From assembly GCA_015680685.1 (NCBI GenBank), contig MNCI01021399.1, positions 1,468,278-1,532,277 on the forward strand: DNA of 64,000 bases, written 5' to 3'. The notes under the pieces are model-generated. The model searched no databases, was not told the origin of the DNA, and was given only the letters and a program-made list of their open reading frames with translations. Made by a program: the position numbers and the translations under genes. Below are positions 52,962 through 63,363 of the stretch, in pieces. Position 1 is the stretch's first letter, and each line of letters opens with the position of its first letter. The stretch comes from Gnetum montanum. Lineage: Eukaryota > Streptophyta > Gnetopsida > Gnetales > Gnetaceae.

Positions 52962-55743
52962 TCATGTAGTTCCAGGTGGCGGTGGCTCCTCCATTGCTGC
53001 CTTCCCTTTGTCTTGTGCTCCAGGTTTTGAGGCTTGATGATGTTGAAGTATGTCTTGGAGCTTCTCCTCTTTGGTCCAAGGGTATTGTGCCATCCATGCT
53101 AATGTTTTGATGTTTGATGGAGTCAGTACTTCCCATTGACAGGGTAGTTGCGGAAACATTTGATTGGCTTTGACGTACCAAGCTACAAACACCCATCGTT
53201 CCTCCTCATAGGCTCTGGCTTTATTCTTGTACTCTTAAAAATTTGCTAGACATTAAGCCAAGTCTGTTGCAATACCTTTCTATCCTTGGTAGCTGGCTTT
53301 CACCACCTCAAGTTTAGAATTTGCAACTTCCAGTTTCTCCAACAGCTTCTTGCGTTTTGCAAATTCTGCTTCATATTTTATGTGGGTGGTTGCTACTTAC
53401 TGCTTGAGTCTCTTCTTAGGAACCCTGCTATTAACATGGAAAGGTTAGCATACCTCATATTGGCCAACTCCATGTATTTCATCAGATCCTGAATCTGCAG
53501 GTCTTGGCTCTTAACTTCCGCTTGGTGGAGAAAGGCATATGTGTCAAATATGGCTCACTAGTTAGTGTGTTGAGCACTGAAAAAGTTGATCTAGGCCTTG
53601 GCCATATGGATCTCCTTCTCAAGGATCTATTTATACATCCCCACCTGATCTTGGAAGTTCTCCTTTAGCTTCTCATGTCGTTTAGCCTCATTTTTCCACA
53701 TGCTTATCTCAATAGCTGACTTCTAACGAATGACACATACCTCCTCCATCGAGAGGATTCGATTTTCTCTGGCTAAAAGGCTTACATCTCGGTTGACCCA
53801 GATGAATTGTTCTTGTAATTTATGGAAGTGTTTCTCAAGAATGTTCTTTTGCTTTTTCGCAGTGGTCAACCGAAGGTTGTCTACAATGAGATTCTTGTTT
53901 TCTTCTTGTAAGGCCTTAAGTGCCTTGATATGTGCATGATTTTGCGCCTATTCTATGGAAGCATCCCAAATAGCTTCTCTTTTTCATCAACCACACTTTT
54001 ATTCTATGCTGTTAGCTTGGTTAGTGCTTAGTTCTAAAATTATCTAGCTAGTCTGTAGGAACAAATTGTAGAGGATCCTGTTGTGCTACTTGTAAGGCCA
54101 CGAGCTGCTCTTGTAGTTTCTGCACCTTAGCTTTAGCATGCCCGACCCTCACTTTTGTTAAGACCAGCTTCCCCTTCATGAAAATGAGGTCTGACTAAAT
54201 TACTGTAACATCTTGAGGGATGTCAAATAGGGATGTCAGTACTTTCCCTATTTGGAGCAATCGATCAAGCACATCCTCATGTTCTGCAAGAGTCATTGAG
54301 GTTCTGGCCAAATTTTAAGCATCCTGTGCTCTTGTGAGATTTGCCGATGGCACAACATGTACGTTGAAGGATTCTTGATGTGGTTTGTGACCACTTCTGT
54401 AGCTCCCGTGGCATTCTAGTGTTGCATGACCACCACAGTGGCCCCTTCACTAGTTTCTAATTACACCTAGAAAGATGTCACGTTTCTTGAGATCTATTTT
54501 GATCATCTACTTTCCCCTCCTCCTATGTGAATAGATACTTCCCCCTTGTGTGATCCAATGAAATAGTAGGCTAAATGGCATCATCGATGATGCAGAAGAG
54601 GTTTGCATCATCATGGCTTCCCCAACTGATTGTCTCAATGATGGCCCTAAGATGGCTCATCCACGGTCTATAGTCTTATGGTGACTATTGATCCTGGCTT
54701 GTGTTGGGCCCTGCTTCTTGTTGTTTGTTGGGACCCATGGTTGAAGGTTGGCTGGGTCCTACAAGTTGAGTTGTAGTTAGTTCATCCATCTGTTCTTCTT
54801 CTTGTTTTGGTCCTAGCTCTTCACCAGTGCTTTTCCTTGGAGCTAGCGCCTTTATCAATTCAACATATGAAGTAGTTTGGGCTTTTCTAAGGACATCATT
54901 AGTGTACCATCGAATACTAGCATGTCGGCAAAGCTTTTTGATAAAACAAGGAAAAGGCAGCACCATTTTCCCTGTCTTTCGTTCCTCGAACCACCTTAGG
55001 ATCTTCAAAAAATATAGATGGGATAGGTTAGCGGTAACCTTTCCCATTAGCACTACACATCCTCTAGCTGCATACATTGATATTCTTTTCAAGTCCTTCA
55101 TGGGGAAGAGGTGATATGTTCCAATTTTGAAGTAAATCCTCTCTTCCATCATCAACTCACCAAATGTTTTATCTCTTCCATAAGCCTTCTCCAACCAATC
55201 CCTTCGCACATCAGGGTTTGAATAGGTGGATAACTGAGTAACTTTGGGCCCTGTATTCGAAAGGTTTAACACTTCTAAAATGGCCTACATGGAGAAATCA
55301 ACTATCACACCACAAATATTGATAGTGGTGCCTTGCTCCCTATTATGCCAAAATTGGTATATCTCTCCTAGGTACCAGGCACTGCTTTCAGAGAGGGTAG
55401 GCCATAATGGGGATCCTTTGAGGTGATCCCTAATAGCCTCAGGAGAAAACTCTACAAAAGATTTGAAGTTCAATTCCACAGTCACCATAGTGAATGTGGA
55501 CTTTTCATGGATGGCTTCAACATAATCTTGGGGCAATGTGAGATGTTGTCCCTGTTCAGGCGCTGTCACAGCTCCTTCTTCTGCCTACTCGGACCGTATA
55601 GTAGGAGGATCTTCTTGATGAATGTTGAATGATTATTCCTCCTATTCTGCATGTTGTCTAGAAGGACCTCATCTTCCACCTCTCCAAGATCGTTTGTTTC
55701 CACCTTGAGAAGGACCTTCCTGTTGTCCACGTTTTGGGGCCAT
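52962..55743 (-). pseudogene. ORF X: envelope-position protein with globular N-part and coiled-coil tail
   Basis: Start at 55,743 (MAPKRGQQEGPSQGGNKRSW, basic). It stays in one frame to at least 54,470, with stops that fit former CAG, CAA or CGA. Residues about 60-270 form a globular-looking region: VELNFKSFVEFSPEAI, INICGVIVDFSM, ISMYAARGCVVLMGKVTANL, MVLPFPCFIKKLCRHASI. This weakly resembles the putative plant transposon protein family (PF20167 type) found in plant retroelements. A Glu/Gln/Pro-rich linker follows, then about 350 residues of probable coiled coil (KALKALQEENKNLIVDNLRL at about 53,926; frame shifted). The end is EEPPPPGTT at 52,962. About 930 codons. No signal peptide or membrane segment seen, so it is not a typical envelope. 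Function unknown. Confidence 0.6.
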
Positions 55744-56106
55744 CTACAATCACACGGGGCCAAGCATTAGTAAGGTTGTTTTTGAAGTTAAGTTATACCT
55801 TACTACTTGCCTTAATTAATGATCTCATTTTATCTCCATGTGTTATAGTTGATTACCCTAGATAATGTCCTTTGGAAAATGATAAATTCCAAAAAATTTA
55901 GGCACTTTTCGGTAGATGTCCCTCCCTCATGACTAAGCTGAACACTCTAGGTTCAAGCAGGTTCAAATGGAATTAAAATCGGAGTACCAGCAAGCAAGAT
56001 ATAGTGAGAAAAGAAAGGGTTTCTCAATCACAAGTTGTAGAGAAAAAAATCGAAAACTCCCCTGTGTGAATGACAAAAATGATCTTAAGTGTTGTAGGGG
56101 GTCACC
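55744..56106 (-). other. Leader between promoter-like module and ORF X
   Basis: About 360 bases on the minus strand from the TATA box to the MAPKRG start, ending in TGCTTGGCCCC just before the ATG region. It is not homologous to the LTR R/U5. No upstream long ORF. Confidence 0.4.
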
Positions 56107-56205
56107 TATTTATAGGTTGCGGGGACGCGATATCATGTATGATACATCACATATGCGATATCACGTCAGCTGTGATATCGCATACATGATATCACGGCCC
56201 TAGTG
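56107..56205 (-). promoter_or_regulatory. Internal GATATC-palindrome and TATA module upstream of ORF X
   Basis: On the minus strand: ATCATGTATGCGATATCAC, GTGATATCGC, ATGATATCGCG, then CCTATAAATAGG (TATTTATA at 56,107-56,114). This is the same order, spacing and orientation as U3 of the family LTRs, yet the flanks are unrelated to the LTR. It sits about 365 bases 5' of ORF X and would serve as its own promoter. Confidence 0.55.
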
Positions 56206-57292
56206 ACATGAGGCACAACAAAAATACCTAAATTTCTTGAAATTAATGTTGTAATTTAGGAAATTAAGCTATGATCAAGGGGTTCTAGGGAAATTATATT
56301 AATTTAAAAGGCACAATTAATGATGATGGTATGGATTTTATCAATAAAACCTCAGATGGGAGAAAAAGGTTATGTAATGGTACATAGGAACGTGGAAATT
56401 TAGAGGGATAATAATAGGGAAAGAAAATCATTTCAAAATTATGTTGAGGGTAAGAAATGGTGTGTGTGAGCTATGTCACAAGTAAAGATTACAAAAGATT
56501 ACACAAGTGGATCCTCCCCAAAGCAGGTTTCAACCTATAATACCCTTGTGTAACCACACTTAAAGTGTAGGTTAAATGTAACCTGCACTAAGTCCACAAA
56601 ACACACACATGTAAATATCATTGGAATGAGGTAAGAATTCTATGTTACACATGACATGAGCTATAATTATATGAACAATGAGATGAGATGAACTAGAGAA
56701 GGGATTGTAGAGATTGGGACATGAGGTAACTGACCTAGGGCACAGTGAATCCTACATGTAAATCATGATTAAGGTGTCATTAACCCATCGTTCCAAGATC
56801 AGGACCAAGTCCATTTTTCTAATCAGTGACATCGCATTGTTTCATCCCATGATGAGCAACTATGAGAGTACCATAACAACAAGGTGTACGATCACTTGAC
56901 ATTTTGTTCAAGGGAGGAGTGATTTTTATTTTGTGGCACTTTTCTTTTACTTTTCTTTTTCTTTCTTTTCCTTTTTTTTCTTTGAATACTGAATCCAGAG
57001 AAGTTGCTAACCTTTAGGCATGGGTGCATGTCTTTCTAGTGAGACCCCCTAGAACAACATTGGATTTTTGAGTGCCCTTCTGATTACTCTTACTCCTATT
57101 TTTCATTAGATCTACAAGGATCTTAGTACAACCACGTTGCATGATCACTCCCATAGATGTTACCAAAGAGAATCCGAAAGTTCCTTTGATGTCACATCCT
57201 AATCATTCCTTCTGGGTTCATCCTTCTTCATTCTGGGTAAAATGAACACATAATTAATTTTACAATTTTAAAAATTTCAAGAACATCACTGT
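56206..57292 (-). other. Non-coding spacer of element G
   Basis: No ORF or motif. T/C-rich tract at 56,930-56,985. It separates the A-rich post-gag segment (interrupted by the solo LTR) from the ORF X promoter-like module. Confidence 0.45.
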
Positions 57293-57297
57293 ACCCT
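57293..57297. repeat. Left target-site duplication of solo LTR (ACCCT)
   Basis: Identical to 58,110-58,114. Confidence 0.9.
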
Positions 57298-58109
57298 TGA
57301 TGAGTGGCAAGATACCCCTACACTCAACCATACGAATACGAGCATTCTCACGCACGATCCAGTCGATCTTCGTAGATGGACTAGTTGTGGCACCTAGATA
57401 GTTATTCTTAGGTCATAGTTCACTGTCTTCCCACTTGGACTAGTATTAGCTTTGTCACATATGGTTTAGTACAGAGTGAGGTGTATGATTTTTTCCTAAT
57501 CTAATGCTACTCCTAGGGCAGTGGAAAATAATATTAACTAAGCCAAGCTAGGAGGAAAAGGTAAGAAAATCTAATTTAGCCTAAGTGCGATGAGCATCTG
57601 TTCCTTAATTATCTATACACATCTTGGACCTTGTGCATGACTACCATTGGGATTACCAAGTGTAGATCCTAGGTACGCCACTAGGTTACCAAGTAGTCAC
57701 ACTTAAATACTCGTAATCAAGTCGTACTCATTCCACGTTACTAGGAGATAAGGGTGAGAGAGAGACTAGATAGGAAAGCGGTAAATAACATTAATTAAAT
57801 AAATAACAAAGTGAATGTTTCATGGATGAAGTAATCTTGATATTTATTGCTAATCATGTGCATGTCCAAGTATGTCACACTCGAATAAAGAATGCCATAT
57901 AATTACATTCACCACACTATGGGAAGATTCTAGAAAATAATCTATCTCTGGAGGGATCAAACTACTAGAGCTTCGCTACAATATAACCTCTAATTATGAA
58001 TAAGGGAGAGCTGCTTCTTATTTATAGACATTGCGATAGACTACGATATCACGTACGCGATATCGTAGGGGAAGACGCAATATTATGTACATGATATCGC
58101 ATCCCATCA
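57298..58109 (-). repeat. Solo LTR of the D/G family inserted in element G
   Basis: 812 bp, TGATGAGTGGCAAGATACCCC...GCATCCCATCA, flanked by perfect ACCCT duplications and with no internal sequence. GATATC palindromes at about 58,042-58,100 next to CTTATTTATAGAC. It arose by insertion of a full element and recombination between its LTRs, after G was already in place. Confidence 0.93.
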
Positions 58110-58114
58110 ACCCT
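58110..58114. repeat. Right target-site duplication of solo LTR (ACCCT)
   Basis: Identical to 57,293-57,297. Confidence 0.9.
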
Positions 58115-58640
58115 CGAACAAAGCCTCTTATTTGTAGAATGGATGAGTGGGTGTAATGGGCTCACTGTCCAAATAATTGATCACTCATGACTTAATAAAA
58201 TAGAACACACCTCAACCAACGATCCACATGAGTGTTTTATTCATAGACGAGATTACTTATAAGAAGACAAAAATACCAAAAGACAAAAAGATAAAACAAG
58301 AAGTTGTAAAATGAAAAACTGGAAAACAAAAAGTTGTAAAATTAAAGAAAATAAAAAGTGGTTATTAATCCCACTTGTTATTAGAATGGAGGATGTCCCC
58401 CATAACTAATCGATTAAGTATGACAAGGATTAATAAATGGAAGATGAGGATCCTTGCATGTTGGAAGTATTGGAACTTGGTCATACTTACCCCATCAGGG
58501 TTTACACATTTGATTATAGTGACCATAGTGGGGCAATTTGTACGATGTAGTTCCCAAATAACAAGTTGACCCACTATGATTTTTGGGACTATTAGGTGGT
58601 ATGCAAGGATTGGGATGATGCCTTCCATGGTTGTGTTCAT
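58115..58640 (-). other. End of gag and A-rich spacer of element G
   Basis: 58,260-58,360 is A-rich and resembles the post-pol spacer of element 1 (1-190). 58,365-58,640 has open frames on both strands with no recognisable motif. The direct passage from gag to this spacer marks the missing protease-RT-integrase block. Confidence 0.5.
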
Positions 58641-60330
58641 TGGGCCATATTGTTATTGGAGTGTGAGTTGGTGGCCCTGATGAAGTTACATGAGGCGTTG
58701 GGTTCGAAGATAAGGGTTCACCACAGTGTGGGACTTGTGCTGAGTTGGAGGATGCAGTGGCCTGAGAATTGTGTTGTCCCTTATTACGGTCATGTTTAAA
58801 GAAGGGACACTTTGGATGTCAAGGAGGCCTCTCACTGCTATTGGTAGTAATAGCACAAGTGACGTTCGTGGGTTGTTGATGTGGTGCAGGCACCTTAGGA
58901 ATAGTTGGTGGCAATGTATAAGGAGGGAAAGGATGAGAATGTTGAAAGTTAGGAGGATTATAGAGTGCACAAGGTGGTGGTTGTGTTGAAGGCATGGGTT
59001 GATAGTATTGAGGAGAATGGTATTGTGGTGAGATAAAGTGCGTTGGCCCAGTTAAAGAAATAGGATGTTGAACAAGATAATCATTTGGATTTGGATGATA
59101 TGAAGGGTGTCTCCAGTCTAGTGGTGGTCTCCCCCACAACTGGGATTTTTGCCACTATGATCGAACACAGTACCTCTGTACGAACTTTGGATGTAACATA
59201 TTTCCCCAATGCTTATGTAAATGTAACAATATTGGGCATTGGCCCTTGGGGTGATCGTACAGGCATATGTTGCATTCACACGTATGATTGGCAGTTGAGC
59301 TCTTATTTTCCTTATCCCTTCTTTCCAATTGTCTACTACTTTGTCCTTCTTCTTGGGTTGTCAAAACTCTATCTCCAATAATATTGATATATTGTCTATG
59401 TCCATTCCAACATCTTATTGATCTTTGCCTTGACTTCTTCTAATGTTTTTTGTGTTGGCAAAGATGATGTTTCCACCTTGAGATTGGTTGATTTCTCCTT
59501 TTTATGATCATGGACCTTTGTTAAGTTGAGATTTTGGTCCCGTTGACGTTTTTCAACACTTTCCCATCTAGCCAATTCTCCTTCTTCTTTTGCTACCTCC
59601 TTAATAAGCTCTTAGACTTGATGGGTTCATAGTTCATATAGTTGACCTTGGGCATACATTCCTAAGGTTTCTCTTGTTGCATGATGAAGCCCATCAATAA
59701 TATGATTCATTAGCCTTTCCTTGGAAAACCCATGGCCTGGAAATTTGTTTAATAGTGCATAATATCTTTCTAAGGCCATGTCCAAGGGTTCATGTTTTGC
59801 TTGTTTCCATCCTTGGATTTGTTTCCTCAAGGCTGACACTCTTGCGTAGGTTTGATATTTTTCTAAAGACTTCTACCATTGTTGACCAACATCATACTAA
59901 ATTTGGTTTTAATGATTTATACCATACTTTTTCTTGGTCAATGAGTGTCATAGGAAAGAGCTTAAGTTTTTTTCACCCATTATCATAGAAGGCTTGTAAA
60001 TGTTGATGTGAATCTAAGTCATAGCGATCTAAAAATTTAGGAAAGTTGTTTAAATCAAGCCTGGGTAGACGTCTCTCTTTACGATGCCTATGGGAGATTC
60101 GAACGGCCTCTTGTATTTGCATTAAGCTTGTAGTGGCTAGTAGGGGTTCATCGTCATCGGGTAAGTTATGCTTTCGTGTGTTGGGATGACGTTGCTTTTG
60201 TTCATGTTTATAAGAAACCCCCACTTCAAGTTCTATACTCCAATCTTCATCGTCATATAGTTCGTTGGTTCTCCAATGAACTTCCTCACTAAGTGTGGCA
60301 TTATTGTAATCTTGTAGGAGAGCAATGGTT
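58641..60330 (-). pseudogene. gag of element G
   Basis: From the 5' side: an acidic segment with TLSEEVHWRTNELYDDED, then DEPLLATTSLMQIQEAVRIS (60,150-60,100) and LDLNNFPKFLDRYDLDS, homologous to gag of elements 1 and D. The capsid-like part is at 59,627-59,839 (KQIQGWKQAKHEPLDMALER, YYALLNKFPGHGF). A zinc knuckle CNICLYDHPKGQCP with all four ligands (C, C, H, C) sits at about 59,240-59,285. A Pro/Tyr/Gln-rich tail lies at 58,819-59,139. It is less damaged than the other gag copies: several segments of 70-106 codons are open. It would form particles and package RNA, but depends on another element for enzymes. Confidence 0.78.
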
Positions 60331-60448
60331 GTGAAGTTGTGTGTGAATTTATATGTGACTTTTAATAATTATTATTTCTAAAAGATATATCGTGAAGTCC
60401 TTATATAGTGATCTTGTATGATATAACTAATCTAGATAACTAGCACCA

Positions 60449-60466
60449 TCCCCAGCAATGGTGCTA
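60449..60466 (-). other. Primer binding site of element G (tRNA-Asp type)
   Basis: The minus strand reads TAGCACCATTGCTGGGGA, one base from the LTR. It has four differences from TGGCGCCGTTGCCGGGGA, all transitions. Confidence 0.82.
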
Positions 60467-60467
60467 A

Positions 60468-61286
60468 TGATGAGTGGCGAGATACCCCTACACTCAACCA
60501 TATGAATACGAGCGTTACACGCATGATCCGGTCGAACTCCGTAGAAAGACTAGTTGTGGCATCTAGATAGTTAGCCTTAGGTCACAGTTCACTATCTTCC
60601 CACCTGGACTAGTATTAGCTTTGTCACATATGGTTTAGTTCAGAGTGAGGTGTATGATGGGTTTCTAACCTAATGCTACTCCTGAAGGCAATGGAAAGTA
60701 ATATTAACTAATCTAGGAGAGAGAGGGTAAGAGAATCTAAACTAGCCTAAGTGCGATGAGCATCCGTTACTTGATTATCCGTACACATCTTGGACTTTAT
60801 GCACGACTACCATTGGGATTACCAAGCGTAGATCCTAGGTACGCTACTAGGTTACCAAGTAGTCACACTTAAATGCTTGTAATCAAGTTGTACTCATTCC
60901 ACGTTTTAACATGAGTTTAAGGGTGAGAAGAGATTAACTAGGAAAGCATTAAATAACAATTAAATAATTAATTAAACTAGGTGAATGCTGCAATGATGAA
61001 GTAATCTCAATCTTTATTGTTGGTCATGTGTGTGTCCAAGTACGTCACACTTGAATAAAGGATGACGTACAATTACAATCACCACACTGTGGGCATAAAT
61101 TGGAAAATAATTCTAACTCTAAGAAGGGAAAACTGCAAGAGTTTAGCTAAGGGACTAAAAACTAGATGCCTAAACTCATCTGTCTACCTCTTATTTATAG
61201 ATGAGGAGATAGGCCACGATATCGCATATGCGATATCACAACTGGCATGCAATATCGTGTACACGATATTGCGGTCACCCTAATCA
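60468..61286 (-). repeat. 5' LTR of element G
   Basis: TGATGAGTGGCGAGATACCCC at the left. TATTTATAG near 61,192 and GATATC palindromes at 61,219-61,270. The right end (LTR start) differs from the 3' LTR after CACCCTAA: the last bases ATGACGACTCA are missing or replaced. About 819 bp. Confidence 0.82.
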
Positions 61287-61638
61287 GATCCCAAATCAGA
61301 TCCTTATCCATGTCACCGCCAAGATCAGCTGTGCCTAGAATAGGCAGTGGCTCTGCTGCGACATTCAAGGTGGTTGTGCTGGGATCCCAACTGCTGGAAC
61401 AGTGTTGCGGGATAGTAGCGTGTTGACAACTGAAGGGTGAAAGGTGGTGCATGGTACGGGCTGGCCCAGCCTGGTGTGGTGTGATCCTGTGCGGTCCATC
61501 ACAGGGCCGGCATCGACCGTGGTTGTTGGCTGTGAACAGGATACAACAAGGACTTTTTTACTTGTCTTTCTTTTGCTTTGTTTCATTTGATTTTCACTCC
61601 TATGCACCTCATGTTGGTAGTTTCTTGTATACAATTGC
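61287..61638. other. GC-richer stretch upstream of gag-like ORF
   Basis: 61,300-61,560 is clearly less AT-rich than its surroundings and keeps several CpG (CGTGGT, GGCCGGCATCGACCG). No ORF with a recognised domain and no LTR homology. It may be the 5' UTR of the plus-strand element whose gag-like ORF follows. Confidence 0.35.
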
Positions 61639-62049
61639 ATGCATAATATTACTATGTTTCAAACTCCCACTCCCTTCCAAATGTCTCAACCTATAAACAA
61701 TTATTTTTATAGTTCAATCTCTTCTTCATTTTTACCATCAAGTATTGGTTCGAGTGATGATCAATCAAAAGCTTTAATACAATCCATCATAAACCCAAAT
61801 GAAATATCTAATCCTAATGGATCTACTAATCAAACAAAAAACCAAATTAACCAAATACTAACTTCTCTTCAAAAGCTTTCAAATGAAGTAGTTGAACTAA
61901 AAAATAATAATAACAAAGCTCCTATACAACCTCGAAAACCAAACACATCAATCAATGGTGATTATTATCACCTTCATAACACTAGGCAACATTTTGAGAA
62001 AACTTGTCCTCAATTTTTAATACTATATGGTGATTATGCCCAAAATTAA
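61639..62049 (+). CDS. Gag-like ORF fragment, open over 136 codons
   Basis: MHNITMFQTPTPFQMSQPIN, then a Ser/Asn/Gln-rich stretch, a helical segment (QTKNQINQILTSLQKLSNEV) and near the end YYHLHNTRQHFEKTCPQF. The last part resembles the C-x2-H-x4-H-x4-C zinc-binding motif of some plant gypsy gag proteins, with the first Cys replaced by Tyr. No stop in 136 codons, in contrast to nearly every other ORF here, so this is either younger sequence or chance. Element E is inserted 17 bases after its stop, so it may be the remaining part of a plus-strand element. The full protein is not present. Confidence 0.45.
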   Translation: MHNITMFQTPTPFQMSQPINNYFYSSISSSFLPSSIGSSDDQSKALIQSIINPNEISNPNGSTNQTKNQINQILTSLQKLSNEVVELKNNNNKAPIQPRKPNTSINGDYYHLHNTRQHFEKTCPQFLILYGDYAQN

Positions 62050-62065
62050 CAAAACGGAAAAGCCC

Positions 62066-63343
62066 TGTAACGACCGAAAATGTCAGTTGCTGGAAACACC
62101 AAGAGGATTTCCATGTACACAGTTTCAACCCAGGATCTGTGCGAGGGCCATGTTGAAGAAAACGAATCCAAGGTGCCCTGAACGGTCTTGTCGATCAGAC
62201 AGGGACTTACTTAATTAGTAAATTTGTTAACGATCGTGTAACGAAATGATGATTTGATATGAGGATGTAATACCAACTAACGAGAATATGAGATCTACTC
62301 CAAGATCGAATCTTCAAGGTAATGAAAATAATGTAAACTATGCAAAATGACTGTAAAAATCAATGTAAACAGGATGCAATGAATCAAATTTAGAAAATGC
62401 ATGATCCCGAGTTCCAGGATCTATCTTATGGATAAATATGATGAATACAATGGGATTTGCAAGAGGACTTTGGTTTGGAAGAAGTATCCACCACTAAAAG
62501 GAAGCTATTTAGAGATTAAAAATGTCAAAGGCCAATCTACCTTGTTCACTAGCCAATTTGGATGCAAGGGAGTCAAGCTGGAAGCAAAATGTTCACTAAC
62601 TTACAATCTCTAGCCAAAAAAGCTTCTCTCAATCACCGTCGATGCTCTTGCCAACTTTTCCTGAAATTTTTTGATCTCTTTTTTGTTGCCAACTCTTTTT
62701 TGTTTCTTTGCCAACCAATTAACCAACCAACGCTTTTTCTTTTGCCAACCCTTTGAGCATTGTCCATCAGGGCATTTATAGGATTAGGGTTAGGAGAAGA
62801 ACACGGTTTAGATGATGCGTGTCTTGGGCCTGTAGAATGTCGTTGACCTGGTGTGCTACAGCTGAAGCTTATGATGGTACACTGTGCCACACTTTGAAGC
62901 ATAGCATAACGTAACCATCCTATAGCTACACTACAATACACTAGAAAGCGTATCGTGGTGTAATAACTGCTACTATTTGAATTTTGTTATTCTTGTTGTT
63001 GCAGCTACTTTAACTGTGCTACTTGCATTACGCTGCGCTATGCTGCGTAACATAATGCGGTGTAATACACAAAAAGTTAAGATTTTGAAGCATGGTTAAC
63101 TTGCAAAATTTAAGTGTTGTCACCATGTATCCCTTGTTCTGTTCTATTCTCCTGAAGTCTGCTACACTGAGCTATGTAGCATAGCGTAGTAGGCCCTGAG
63201 CTAAAAAAACAACCTACTGAGATGTGCAGCTGTTTTCGGTGATTCCATCACTCGGATGTCTTAATGCTACACTTGTGGAAATTCTTGCCTAAGCTTCGAG
63301 ACTTTGTTGAATTATCGAGGTCTCGAAATTTCATGGTGTTTCA
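62066..63343 (-). repeat. 3' LTR of element E
   Basis: 1,278 bp, TGTAACGACCGAAAATGTCAG...ATGGTGTTTCA. It retains more CpG than the other Tat-family LTRs (GTAACGACCG versus GTAATGATC; GCATTACGCTGCGCTATGC), which suggests a younger or differently methylated copy. Confidence 0.75.
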
Positions 63344-63363
63344 ATGGTCCCTCTTTGTTGATG
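63344..63363 (-). other. Polypurine tract of element E
   Basis: The minus strand reads CATCAACAAAGAGGGACCAT next to the LTR start, the same as in A and B. Confidence 0.75.

Larger units (their letters stand above)
52051..61286 (-). mobile_element. Athila-family element G with envelope-position ORF and no pol
   Basis: Minus strand: 5' LTR (60,468-61,286), PBS, gag (58,640-60,330), A-rich spacer, [solo LTR inserted 57,298-58,109], promoter-like module (56,107-56,205), ORF X (52,962-55,743), PPT, 3' LTR (52,051-52,796). No protease, RT or integrase. The two LTRs are each other's closest copies in the window, sharing the TTTTAACATGAGTTTAAGGG stretch that is absent elsewhere. No target duplication is visible (ATAAA versus GATCC), and the right LTR end is damaged, so pairing is inferred from similarity and from PBS and PPT positions. 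Confidence 0.75.

Noticed and set aside
52051-61286. Target duplication for element G
   Set aside because: ATAAA on the left and GATCC on the right do not match. The 5' LTR end is damaged, so I do not claim one.
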